In this document: one piece after another, positions 11,087 through 21,039 of the stretch
Layout of the letters: every line of letters starts with the position of its first letter
Position numbering within the stretch: the stretch's first letter is position 1
From: Acanthosepion esculentum
Lineage: Eukaryota > Mollusca > Cephalopoda > Sepiida > Sepiidae
Direction: 5' to 3'
Assembly: GCA_964036315.1 (NCBI GenBank)
Contig: OZ038478.1
Coordinates: forward strand, 145,425,065 to 145,489,064
Length of the DNA stretch: 64,000 nt
The notes under the pieces: model-generated
The model's database searches: none
Told to the model about the DNA's origin: nothing
The model's input: only the letters and a program-made list of their open reading frames with translations
Made by a program: the position numbers and the translations under genes

Positions 11087-11150
<64 letters not shown>
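11068..11150. repeat. (AC)n/(GT)n self-complementary microsatellite
   Basis: A 13-bp AC run is followed directly by about 70 bp of GT, so the two arms can pair with each other. Confidence 0.9.
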
Positions 11151-11152
<2 letters not shown>

Positions 11153-11619
11153 CCGAGGCAGGAGAATGAAGATTTTATACTGAGCAATTTAAATTTTCTC
11201 GTACTTTCTTCTTAGCATTTTTAGCCATGAAACTAAAAACACCCGTAATTGCATCAGATATCAAACATCACCTGACAAATTGCATTCTTCACCAATTCTC
11301 TCTCCTGACCCTTTCACGGTTCACAAGGTCAGACGAAGAATAACAAAAACCGAAACGTCTCTTTTAACTACTATAGATTTCGACTTTGTACACTTTTATG
11401 CCTTGTCTCTTTCAGAAAACAAAAAGGAAGGAAACACATTTATCTGGTTCTTGTCATTCAACATATTCTTTGTGTCTTTAACAGACAAGATCAGAAATGC
11501 AAAAGATATTAATCTTGTATTTCCCTGTAGAAATAAAAACGCCTGTAAAATACATTACATGTACCAACTATCTGCCAATATTGACAATAGATACATCAGC
11601 GACTACTGACTGAATGCAT

Positions 11620-12190
11620 AAAGAGCAAGCATCCATTACTGGTGTAATCGCTCGCACATTCTGTTATATATCGGCCAACACAGAAAATGTATTTATAAAT
11701 GTCCCTCTTAATAAAGCCATTGATATAATCTTTAACTCTTATAAATTAAAAATAATTTCACCTCCATCTATCAAACCCAATATTCTCAAAAAGAGAGGCC
11801 TGCACAGCTAAATTCGCCTTCTACGACCATAACTGCAAAGATTACACTCAAACTAATGGCGAAAGTGTGGGAAATCCTCTCGGAATGTGCTTACCTAACT
11901 ACTACATGTCCCACGTAGAAAACAAAGTATTTAAAAAAGTTACTGAAACCGAAAATATATATCCGCCACGTCAGATGATATTTTTATTTTAGCTGAGAAG
12001 AAAAACGAAACTGATAATCTCAAAAATACGTTCGTAAAAATCCGTCTTCAACTTTACCTAAGAACTTATATACTCCCATTCTTGGGTGTTCTTGTGAAGT
12101 CCAGTAATAATACATTCACTACTTTGTTATATAAAAGGGCTTGGATATATAAAACATTTGCACAGTTATTATATAATTTATGTCCTGGAA
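11620..12190 (+). pseudogene. Penelope-like element (PLE) reverse transcriptase fragment
   Basis: In mixed frames: FINVPLNKAIDIIFNSYKL (about 11686-11745), FAFYDHNCKDYTQTNGESVG then NPLGMCLPNYYMSHVEN (about 11815-11930), a decayed catalytic region, LPFLGVLVKSSNNTF (about 12075-12120) and KAW-type sequence ending NLCPGKKTFL. The order matches the PLE RT palm: G.SMG-PL box, then FLDVLV box, then CP. PLEs use RT linked to a GIY-YIG nuclease; no nuclease is seen. A stop lies at about 11810 and frameshifts break the rest. Confidence 0.65.
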
Positions 12191-12263
12191 AGAAAACGTT
12201 CTTACGAACAGATGTAAAATAATATAAAATATTACCATATTATCAGTCGTTTCTAGCGAAACT

Positions 12264-12265
<2 letters not shown>

Positions 12266-12328
<63 letters not shown>
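12266..12328. repeat. (TA)n microsatellite
   Basis: Uninterrupted AT dinucleotides lying between two PLE pieces. Confidence 0.95.
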
Positions 12329-12332
<4 letters not shown>

Positions 12333-12339
12333 AAGAAAA

Positions 12340-13085
12340 ACAACCTGGCTAAAAACATTACCAAGTAAGGAAAAACTGGATACTGAGATGAAACTAAATA
12401 ACACAAACCAAACCCACAATAAAACGCAATACTCAAGATAGAAAAACTACTTGCGACACAAGGTAAGATCTTAATGCATACTACCACACGCAAACGTTCC
12501 CATACAATAAATGCAATTATCAAAATACACTTAACAACACACAAACAAACCTTTACAACATACCATCATACCACATGACACAACTAGACATCGGACAAAA
12601 CCAAAAACACATTAACAGATACCACCTAAGACAACAAAACCAACCTAACAACTACTACCTATATCAAGAAATACAATCAAGATTTCCTACAGATCTCTAA
12701 TTAACCCCATACAGAAACAACAATTCTCGAAACATCCGGAACATACCTTATAACAAAAACAATCACACTTAATTAGAATCATCTAAATATAACAACCCCA
12801 ATTTTACTAAGAGAAATTCTTACTGTCTAGAAGGTTATCTTTTAGAAAACTCAGAATGTTTGGAAAGAAAGAATCACCATTTTTACACCAGTTTAGATAA
12901 CACAAAACCTAAAATAATGAACCTATCTTCATACGCACTTTCAAAGGACGAAATTAACTAAATTAATTAAATTATGCCTTAAATACTGCCCTACCCCGAA
13001 AAACAATATAAAAGACCTAAATAGAACTTAGAGAATTTGAACGCAAATCAGACTTATAGAATCATTTAATAATAAGGAAAATATT
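12340..13085 (+). pseudogene. PLE N-terminal region remnant
   Basis: The segment is rich in A and C with few long frames. Near its end (about 12890-13085) broken frames give IMNLSSYALSKDEIN, then a CPTP-like box, then KDLNRT and NQTYRII. This corresponds to the N-terminal region before the RT of Penelope-like proteins (NLS...L...E...L..GL.F.PTP). It lies downstream of RT sequence from another or tandem PLE copy on the same strand, an order that tandem PLE copies would give. It is badly decayed. Confidence 0.5.
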
Positions 13086-13295
13086 ACTGATGACTAGATT
13101 TTTTGTAATTTTTGTGAATATTTCTGGATTGTTTTTGTTGTATGTTGAGACATATGCGAGAGTTGGTTCGACGTTACGTTTCTTTTTATTTCTAAGTTGG
13201 TCTAGAGGGATTTTTTTGCGAGTTCAAAACCTTTGTTTATTAGTGTTGTGGGGTAGCCTCGTTTTTTAGAGTTTTATATAATTCTTCTAAGCGGA
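13075..13295 (-). pseudogene. PLE post-RT region remnant, antisense
   Basis: The minus strand from about 13295 gives HLRKIRLEELYKTLKNEATPQ and, with frame changes, INKGFELAKKIPLDQLRNK and LAYVSTYNKNNPEIF. These fit the PLE segment after RT (L..RGYP..LI..G......, then ..TTYNP.NP.I). It directly abuts the plus-strand PLE N-terminal remnant, so two PLE pieces meet tail to tail. Confidence 0.5.
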
Positions 13296-13872
13296 TTTTT
13301 CGGAGGTGTTTATCAGTCACTAGAATACAGACCCTGTGTGTGTGTATGTGTACAAATGTGTTTACTAATTCTTCATAGTGAGCCAGTGTATGTATTGAGG
13401 GGGAATATACACATACATATATACACGCATGCTGACAGGAACACACGAAAATGAAAATAGAATTAGAACACACAGGGGTCACTAAAACATTAAAAGATAA
13501 GATACCGACAACTAATTCATCACTTCTCAAATCAACCTTAATTGTTTTAATGACCCTTCGCTCAGAAATCTTCACTGGCATTTCAAGAAAGACATTCGGA
13601 TTACTAACACAAAAACAGAGAATGTCTCATATCGAGAATATTTAACATTGAAAAACATAAAGGAAAAAAAAATATTTTTAATAATATGTGGAAATCTCTA
13701 CACTTTACCTGAAGACGGTCGCGAGACCAGAAACAAACACGTGTTGTAAAATTATGAAAAATAAATAATATTTTTTTAAAAATCCACGTTACAACAGAAA
13801 AGGTTTGCGGTACCTCTCTTCTTTTTAATATACACACTTTTCTCTTGTTTGAACCATTATAACCTCTTCATT
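13296..13872. other. No gene seen
   Basis: Contains a short GT/CA-rich patch (13335-13440). The frames present show no motif. Confidence 0.5.
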
Positions 13873-13898
13873 TTATATATATATATATATGTATATAT

Positions 13899-13960
<62 letters not shown>
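13873..13960. repeat. (TA)n microsatellite, left flank of the foldback element
   Basis: TA/AT tract with two small interruptions (GTATATATAAAA). Confidence 0.95.
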
Positions 13961-13962
<2 letters not shown>

Positions 13963-14051
13963 CAAGTATAGGATTGGTATATACGGAATAAATTCCAATA
14001 ACCAACAATTATTATTCTTAAAAGAGTGCTCAATACAGAGTAGAGCAAATA

Positions 14052-14305
14052 TATTATTTATTTAAAAATTATAACATAAATATGTTATAAAATGACTACA
14101 AAAATAGCCATTTTGTTTCAACACCTCCGGTGTCTTATCAAGTCATGATGTTGAATGTAGAATAAATGGTTTTAATAGTTTCAACTTTTAAAATCATTTA
14201 TTCTACATTCAACATCATCACTTGATAAGACACCGGAGGTTTTGAAAGAAAATGGCTATTTTTGTAGTCATTTTATAACATATTTATGTTATAAATTTTA
14301 GATAA

Positions 14306-14312
<7 letters not shown>
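14052..14312. mobile_element. Foldback MITE with about 125-bp arms
   Basis: The left arm (about 14052-14179) and right arm (about 14186-14312) are near-perfect reverse complements around a loop of about 6 bp. Shared landmarks are ATAACATAAATATGTTATAA, AATAGCCATTTTGTTTCAAC, CCGGTGTCTTATCAAGT and ATGTTGAATGTAGAATAAAT. (TA)n tracts lie on both sides (13873-13960 and 14313-14377). A one-armed relative sits at 27036-27172, also beside (TA)n. No coding capacity. It is a non-autonomous DNA element or foldback repeat; superfamily unknown. Confidence 0.8.

Positions 14313-14377
<65 letters not shown>
14313..14377. repeat. (TA)n microsatellite, right flank of the foldback element
   Basis: Uninterrupted TA tract abutting the right arm. 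Confidence 0.95.
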
Positions 14378-14379
<2 letters not shown>

Positions 14380-14935
14380 CTAACCATTATACCACCTCGA
14401 GGTGCCCAAGCCATGACTAAATTGCCTGAAAGTATAAACATGTCCTGCGTGCATAAATTTATAGTACCGATCTGAGATCTTTCTAAAAGCTTCTTTAAAA
14501 GCGAAATATTTTGGTACCTCATATTAACAATGTAGAGGTGGAATTTATTTGATCATCGGAGCACAGAAAACATGTATTATTCATTAAAAACTAACCAGTT
14601 CACAATTTAAAAATAACCTAGTTCAAAACGTAAGGGCAAAAATTAATTCTATACTAATGTCTATGATATTTGGTGCTGTTTGAATTATACCAAAATTCCT
14701 AGAATCAAGATTGAACGCATTCGTGATTCGAGGAGGAACTGGAAACGTCTAGAACACTAGGGTATTGAGAAAAGAGTAAAAAATTTGCGAAAACTTGCAC
14801 AATATCCGTAGATAAAAAAAATGTGAAAACATATAAAAGAATGAAATATATTCATAAAAGCTTTTTTCAAGCAGGAAAAGAAACTGGAATCTGGATCACC
14901 GTACAGTTTACTCAATGAAACTGTGCTTATTCCCC
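14378..14935. other. No gene seen
   Basis: Non-coding, with no recognisable repeat beyond the adjoining TA tract. Confidence 0.45.
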
Positions 14936-14939
14936 ACTT

Positions 14940-15040
14940 TTGCTTGATTGATTTTTCTTTTACGGCTTATCAACCTTTTGTGGATTATTTAAATCCGAAA
15001 TATATTTCGGATGAGAGGAAGTTTCTTACAGTACCCAGTG
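14940..15040 (-). mobile_element. Truncated SINE core copy
   Basis: GGCTTATCAACCTTTTGTGG then ATTATTTAAATCCGAAA matches the core found at 8632, 25021 and 31302. The tRNA- and 5S-like parts are not seen here. Confidence 0.55.
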
Positions 15041-15338
15041 TTTCCAAGGGGTCCGCTATTTCAACAATGGCCGGGCTAGCTGCTGCTTAATCTCGCTGAT
15101 CGAACGGGTACTGTCATTTTTTTAATATTTGCAACAAGTCATAACGTTTTGGGTTTACGTAATGTGAAATTTCAAAGTAGCCACCCTCTTACTTACTTCC
15201 TATTCTCATTTCTTTCGTTTAGCGTTATTCTGAATTAAGCGAAGATTTGTAAAATTATCCTGACATTAGCAATGTTGATGTATCACAGGAAGTCTGACAA
15301 TGGTACCGGTTATGATTTTTTATGGCAACACCCAATAT

Positions 15339-15405
15339 GTCTGGTGTAATGTCGCTATTATAATAATAATAATAATAATGATGATGCCCTGTTGTTACAC
15401 CAGAC
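15339..15405. repeat. 11-bp inverted repeat around an ATA/ATG microsatellite
   Basis: GTCTGGTGTAA (15339-15349) and TTACACCAGAC (15395-15405) are exact reverse complements enclosing a (TAA)n/(TGA)n run at about 15357-15386. Confidence 0.75.
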
Positions 15406-17290
15406 GTAGTTTCGTATTGTAGGTTTTAACATGTAAGCGTTTTATCTTGCTGAATTAAAATAAGCTACAGTAAATATCCTGTTCAGTAGCACAGATTTGC
15501 CAGTTAATATACTGATAGTAACCAGTTAGTCATGCCTGCAAGCGAGTGGCGCAATGAGATTCTTCATGATCGTTAGTAGTGGAGAAGCATAATAACTGCG
15601 TCTTTAGTGGGTTGTTTTCTTAGTTCGATGGATTAGACAGCCAAGGCGACTTGGGAGACACACTTAGTTATTTGGAAACCCCCTCAGTTCGAGACCGTCT
15701 GAGCTGACTGGGTAACCCGATCTGAAGGCATTCCTTAATTAAGGGCCCGAACTACAAGCTTATGCGATGCTTTTGTCAGCATTCTATCACCATATCACGC
15801 ATATTTGGCTGTGACGCATATGACCGGTATGCTCTCATCAAACTTGGTATCATGATGGATATATTGGGTTTCGTAAATCAGCCTCAATTTCTTGGTGGGA
15901 TGCTTTGTCATTCAATAATAATAATGACATGAAGAAAATCTGAATAAAGTTTCGTATGTTATCGCTTCAGAAGTTCACGGCCTTTTGGTTGGGATCAAAG
16001 CGTAGCATCTGTTCTCTCTTCATTTGAGATTTTCAAAGATGTCCGGCTCCGGGGATTCCAAACCTGGATCAGCACTTTCCTCATTGCGCGAAGAGAGGTG
16101 GAGTCGGTTTAACATCGATGTCAGAGTGACAGTGATCGCGGGGACTGGGCGGTTTTTGTCTTTCGCCCATATGTATATGCGTGCGTATGTCCCGCACATA
16201 AAAACTACCTTGTGTCACATATTTCATTAATGGGGAAGTTATGTAAGTAATGCTTCAGAAGTATATGTCGTAAAAGATGGAGAGAACACACAACACAAAA
16301 TCTGCTGAAATTGAAATTAGTGCGTAAGAAGAAAATGATGAAGATGATAATGATGACGACACAATAATAATAATAAGTGCTGTTGTAATAAAACATAAAC
16401 ACTAGTTAATGTAGTAGGGGTAATTGAAGAAAAGTCAGGGTTATTGAAAACTATATCTCCAGAGTTTAAATACAAATACGACTTTAAGGTTTATTCTTAA
16501 CGACGCCTAAAGTATATATCAGGACATGAAAACATACATTTCATGTGTTTGTATTTATCAATTTTAATCATTTGTTTAATTTGTTCACTTCTCTTTTCTC
16601 TCTCTTTTTTTACAGGTTTAGCATGTGTTTTTGTCTATTTTCGTTTAGAGCTTTTTATAAAACTTCTCTTCATTTTACTCTTCTAAATTATATATCTTCT
16701 TCAGAAACGTTTTCTCCTCCTTCTGATCTTCTTCGGTTTCACTTTCTGTTTCTTTTTTCTCTTCTTCCTTCTACTCCATTGTCCCGCTTCCTTCTCCCTT
16801 TAAAATACTTTACATTTGGATTTCCCCTTTTCTAAATGCACTCTTCTCGTCTTCCAGCTTTATGATCTTTTTAATCTCTTTCTTCTTCACCATTTCTTCT
16901 TCCCTATCTCTTTCTTCATCGGCATCATCTCCTTCAGCTTCTTCTACATCTCCCGCTTCATCTTCTTTCCCCCTATCTTCTTCATTTACTTCTTTTATCA
17001 CTTTTATCAAATGCGATAAAATCATGAATTAGCCGATAGGTTTTATATTCCAATATATGGGAATGTTTAGACGCAAAATGTAGATCAAGCTATAACTTCC
17101 CTAAAACGTACATCTCCCCTAAATAGCCAAGGAAACGATAGTATTTATTTATTTATTTATTTTGAAAAATAAAATACTGAAACGAAATTTGGAAAAATTC
17201 TTACAAAAAAATAATAAAGAAAAATTAGAACGATAACTTTCTGATAGTTTCTCACTGTTGTTTCTAAAGACTTTACATTCTGATACGTTG
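15406..17290. other. Non-coding: short triplet repeats and a pyrimidine-rich tract
   Basis: No gene was found. GAT/AAT triplets occur at about 16334-16378. A T/C-rich tract fills about 16590-17000 (TTCTTC-type), giving spurious Phe/Ser/Leu frames on one strand and Glu/Lys frames on the other. Confidence 0.55.
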
Positions 17291-17436
17291 ATGATTGCAG
17301 AAAAAGGATAAGGAAGTATTATCTTCAGCTGATTTTAATGAAGTACTGATACGTCACTCAGAATTAGTTTCTTCCTTCTTCGGACACTCAAGTCTCACGG
17401 AAAAAGATTTTTCTCTGGTTTTACGAAGTATTTTAC

Positions 17437-17490
17437 TTCCTAAAAATAACAAAACATTTAGGAGTGAAAATGTTTTGTTATTTTTAGGAA
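17437..17490. repeat. Perfect 23-bp stem hairpin
   Basis: 17437-17459 (TTCCTAAAAATAACAAAACA, then TTT) and 17468-17490 are exact reverse complements with an 8-base loop (AGGAGTGA). The surrounding sequence does not extend the pairing. Function unknown. Confidence 0.8.
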
Positions 17491-17973
17491 CAGCTACAAA
17501 TTTCAGGAAGTTGGCAGAGCCCTGATCTCGCATGTAAGGCCCAGCACACAGAGGGAGAAGATACTTCCAGAGATGTTCATTTTCATTTAAAAATGAAATG
17601 AAAATATGACAAAATAAGTGAAAAATATTTTCGACGGTTTACTCTCATTCTTTTAAATTAAAAGAAATTGATTACCAAATATAAACAGTCGTTCAATTTT
17701 CTCTCAATTCCATTTATTCTTTCTTAGGCAAGCAAAACGCTTTTAAACGATTTCAAATAGTACACACACATTCTTACATATACAGATGAGGATACATGTT
17801 TGTATGTAAAGCAGAAGAGTTTGAATCTTTTTATATAAATTGTATTTGTCTCAAATTTAAGATTGTTAAATTTCTCCTTACATGTTCGTCAGAACAAAAT
17901 TGCTATGAAATTCAATTTTTCCGCAAGTTTAAAAAATATAATTATTTTATGAATTAAATTACCTGACACAAAC
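17491..17973. other. No gene seen
   Basis: AT-rich DNA up to the Gypsy target site. Confidence 0.5.
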
Positions 17974-18137
17974 TGATAAGGGGTCTCCCCATTTCACACA
18001 AATCGACTCAACCGAGGTATACATATACTACTACCAGTGAATACTCGGTGTAGTATCAGAGGACGGTAACACAAGAGTCACCGTCACGAGCACCTAGACT
18101 CAGTAAGGAGTCATACCGCGATACTTCAATACCAAGA

Positions 18138-18196
<59 letters not shown>

Positions 18197-18328
18197 CTAC
18201 TAACCCGCATTCCTGAATCTACTAACCCGTATTACCAGTTGTATTATTACGTTAATACATTTATTTTCCTTATCCATTCCTGGCGTTTGTTATTCCTTGA
18301 TATCGGATTCATCCCGGAATCCACAACA
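17974..18328 (+). repeat. 5' LTR of Gypsy copy 1
   Basis: TG...CA ends. It contains an embedded (TA)25-like tract at 18142-18191 and a segment (GAGTCATACCGCGATACTTC, about 18108) absent from the 3' LTR. Confidence 0.9.
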
Positions 18329-18650
18329 AATTGGTGACGAGGAATTCGAACTCACACGGTAAAGAAAGAAGAAAAAAAAAGAATTTCTCCCTCGTTGTCT
18401 ACAACAAATTGGTGACGTGTATATCGAATTCACACGGGAAAGAAAGAAAAAAGAAAAATTCCCCAAGGTTGACAACAAATTGGCAACGAGGAATTCGAAC
18501 TCACACGGGAAGGAAATCGAAACATAATTTTCCCTGGTTGTCCACAACAAATTAACGACGAGGTATTCGAACTCACACAAAAAGAAAAAAAAACATGCCG
18601 TTTTTGCCAGTATCCACATAAACTTGGCGATTTACGAGGATTAAAACACA
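18329..18650 (+). other. Gypsy copy 1 leader: tandem PBS-like units
   Basis: Immediately after the LTR, TTGGTGACGAGGAATTCGAA is the expected primer-binding-site position. Similar blocks recur at about 18407, 18478, 18550 and, weakly, 18622, spaced about 71-78 bp. Most are preceded by ACAACAAATT, the end of the LTR, so each unit repeats LTR terminus plus PBS. The intervening sequence is A/G-rich (AAAGAAAGAAGAAAA). Confidence 0.75.
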
Positions 18651-18680
18651 GAAAATCGAGTTTCTCGTAAGACTCTTATC

Positions 18681-19475
18681 ATGGAGGATTTTAAGAGTAT
18701 TTTAGTAGAACTTGTAAAATGCCAAAATTACAACTCCAAGAAAGACAAAACGAACAGCAATTCCAATTCCAAGAAAGAATGGAAGAAAAATGGAAAAAAA
18801 CAATTACTACAAACGCAGGAACTAATATTAAAGATAGCGGGTAACAAACAGCAAAATATCGAAAAAGAGGCGAATTTTTCCCAAGATGCGGTGTGGAATA
18901 CGATAGATACTTTCAAATGTTTTTACGAAGACATCTTTAACATCGATTGTCAAAACTGGACAGAAGCAAAGAAGCTGCGCCTGTTGCTCAGAAAATTAGG
19001 AACTGAGGAATACACAAAATTTGTGGATTACATTTGGCCAAAAAAGACGAACGAATTAGTGTTTGACGAAGCAGTTGCATGTCTTAGAGAGCTGTTCAGT
19101 CCAAAAACGTCACTCTTTCACAAGAGGTGGAAATGTCTTAACCTGGTAAAGGGCGAAAATGAGGACTATTCCACGTTTGCTGCAATCGTGAATAAACATT
19201 GCGACGACTTCAAGTTGGCAGAATTAACACCGGACAATTTCAAGTGTCTCATATTTGTTCAAGGGTTAGTTTCAGCAAAAGATAGTGAAATGCGCAAAAG
19301 AATGCTTTCAAAACTACAAAATGAACCTGGACTAACACTACAACAACTATCAGAAGATTGCCAAAAATGCCTGAGTATAAAGAAAGACCCGAAATACATT
19401 GAGGAGTCAGGGCTATCTCATATACGTTTTCAATGTGGAGGACTATACTGGAATAAGGATTGCCGTTTTATAAAA
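18681..19475 (+). pseudogene. Gypsy copy 1 gag
   Basis: The ATG opens MEDFKSILVELVKCQ, followed by a charged, probably coiled N-terminus rich in Gln/Lys. A capsid-like domain comes next: DTFKCFYEDIF, NWTEAKKLRLLLRKLG, FDEAVACLRELFSPKTSLFH, NEDYSTFAAIVNKHCDDFKL and FKCLIFVQGL. The linker GLTLQQLSEDCQKCLSIKK leads to the first zinc knuckle (QCGGLYWNKDC, one His replaced by Tyr). A frameshift near 19470 moves the second knuckle to another frame. Gag would form particles that package element RNA. About 265 intact codons remain before the shift. Confidence 0.85.
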
Positions 19476-19850
19476 ACTGTCTTGTGTGTGGAAAAATGGG
19501 GCACAAGGCATCGCAATGTAGGAACAGAAAAGCTACTAGTAGGATAAGAGCTACTAGGATGCATGAGGAAGACAATACCAACATAAGCAAATATGTGGAA
19601 TTCGAAATCTTATATAAAAAGATAAAATTGCAACTAGACTCGTGTTTTGATCTAACGATAATTAACCTACAGACATGGGAAAAGTTTTGCAGATCAACCA
19701 TGTTACATACACAAAAAATTGCTAAGTCGGTGACAGGAAAGCGTATAAAATTCGAAGGAGAAATAATCGTAAATGTTAAATTTGACGGGAAAACAAAAAA
19801 ACTCAAGATATACACAATGAAAACACAGAAAATCTAGTGGGTACAGACTG
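19463..19850 (+). pseudogene. Gypsy copy 1 zinc knuckle and defective aspartic protease
   Basis: CLVCGKMGHKASQC is an intact C-x2-C-x4-H-x4-C knuckle. The retropepsin follows: KIKLQLDSCFDLTIINLQTW, where the catalytic D-S-G has become D-S-C, then KSVTGKRIKFEGEIIVNVKF (flap region) and KKLKIYTM. The frame ends at 19837, and GTDWMKMFDV continues in a different frame. Copy 2 also has Cys at the Gly position, whereas the related protease at 35.9 kb keeps D-S-G. Confidence 0.8.
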
Positions 19851-20045
19851 GATGAAGATGTTCGACGTACGGGAATCACCTATCAGCTCGTTTTGTAAGG
19901 GTGCAGCTAGAATTGAATTGAAAGAAAATGTCAAACCAGTAATTAAAAAGAAGAGAAACGCGCCATTTGCTACTACAGAGGAAAACAGTAAAGTGTTATA
20001 CAAGGCGGTAAAGGAACTACCTGTGATAAGAAGCGAAAAAGAATG
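19837..20045 (+). pseudogene. Gypsy copy 1 protease end / RT entry, truncated
   Basis: GTDWMKMFDVRESPI is the end of the protease region. ARIELKENVKPVIKKKRNAP, then FATTEE, is the start of the Gypsy RT leader (compare the 36.25-36.36 kb element). Sequence then leaves RT at once, and no palm motifs occur. The deletion of RT, RNase H and the integrase core must start shortly after 19990. Confidence 0.75.
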
Positions 20046-20046
20046 A

Positions 20047-20400
20047 ATTTATTCAGAGGACGAAGAAAAAAAATAAAAACCGGTACACACCTACAGTGCA
20101 CGGGAGGTCATTCAAACAAGAATGGGTCTATTTAGTAACAATATGGCCTATGAGGAACAAAATACAATAATTAACAGACAAGGAAACGTGATGTACACAA
20201 AAGGCAAAAAACTTACTCACAGAAAACATATTGACCATATACAAAATAGACGGGTTGAAGAACCAAGCTCGTCACCCGCAAAAAATGACGAGTCGATGGA
20301 GGAGATCTTTGGAGTTTTTGAGATTCAAAGACCGCAAGAAGACAGAAATTGGAAGGACTAGCAGGAAGAAAAAATGTACAGTTCCTCTAATTGTCGGCCA
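20047..20400 (+). pseudogene. Gypsy copy 1 integrase C-terminal remnant
   Basis: NMAYEEQNTIINRQGNVMYT followed by HIDHIQNRRVEEPSS resembles the post-core domain of Gypsy integrases (W.pG.I..R.G...Y.......H.NQ.R). It corresponds to RSFKPGDRVYFRMFRNNMTY in copy 2 (22635-22715). It lies within about 100 bp of the RT entry, marking the internal deletion. Confidence 0.6.
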
Positions 20401-20432
20401 TAAGAGAAAGGAAACGATACTAACTCCCTATC

Positions 20433-20444
20433 TAAGGAGGGGGG
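20433..20444 (+). other. Polypurine tract of Gypsy copy 1
   Basis: TAAGGAGGGGGG immediately precedes the 3' LTR start TGATAAGG, the expected plus-strand priming site. Confidence 0.8.
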
Positions 20445-20740
20445 TGATAAGGCGTCTCCGCTTTGCACACAAATGGACTCAACCGAGGTATACATATACT
20501 ACTACCAGTGAATACTCGGTGTACTATTAGAGGAGGGTAGCACAAGAGTCACCGTCACGAGCACCTAGACTCAGTAAGATTGTATATATATATATATATA
20601 TATTAATGCTCTTAACCTGCATTCCTGGATCTACTAACCCGTATTACCAGTTGTATTATTACGTTAATACATTTATTTTCCTTATCCATTCTTGGCGTTT
20701 ATTATTCATTGATATCGGATTCATCCCGGAATCCACAACA
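20445..20740 (+). repeat. 3' LTR of Gypsy copy 1
   Basis: Matches the 5' LTR with scattered substitutions. It has a shorter TA tract (20582-20603) and lacks about 30 bp beside it. It ends CCACAACA, followed by the TSD CAAAC. Confidence 0.9.
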
Positions 20741-21039
20741 CAAACAAAATACTTATCACCTACAACAGAGTAGGGACTTCAGACTTCATGAACACGTTAA
20801 AAATAAAATAAATATCATTGAAAAAATACCAATAATTAAATGTTTTATTTTTAAAACAGCCTGCATCTACAAAAATTGTTTTATTATTTCTTATTAATAT
20901 GCACAGATCACTATTGTGCGGTGATGGATAACAAGCTAGAGAATTGCCAGTGGAATGGGTTCAATTCGCAATAAATGCTCACAATTGTTGTCGTGTAGGA
21001 AACTTAGTTTCAGAACTCCCTATACGAACTTGAAAATTA
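20741..21039. other. Non-coding; weak tRNA-like SINE head near 20930-20990
   Basis: GGTGATGGATAACAAG and GGGTTCAATTCGC could be degenerate A and B boxes of a tRNA-derived SINE. The rest is unremarkable. Confidence 0.3.

Larger units (their letters stand above)
17974..20740 (+). mobile_element. Gypsy-type LTR retrotransposon copy 1, pol-deleted, with TSD
   Basis: Two LTRs (17974-18328 and 20445-20740) begin TGATAAGG and end CCACAACA. The 5-bp sequence CAAAC occurs immediately outside each end (17969-17973 and 20741-20745), a target-site duplication that fixes the boundaries. The 2.8-kb element keeps a leader, gag, zinc knuckles, a defective protease, the first residues of RT and a short integrase C-terminal segment, then a polypurine tract. 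RT, RNase H and the integrase core are missing, so it must have depended on proteins supplied in trans if it moved in this form. Confidence 0.9.

Noticed and set aside
17295..17525. 76-codon plus-strand frame as a possible gene
   Set aside because: It runs through the perfect hairpin at 17437-17490 and shows no known motif or splice context.
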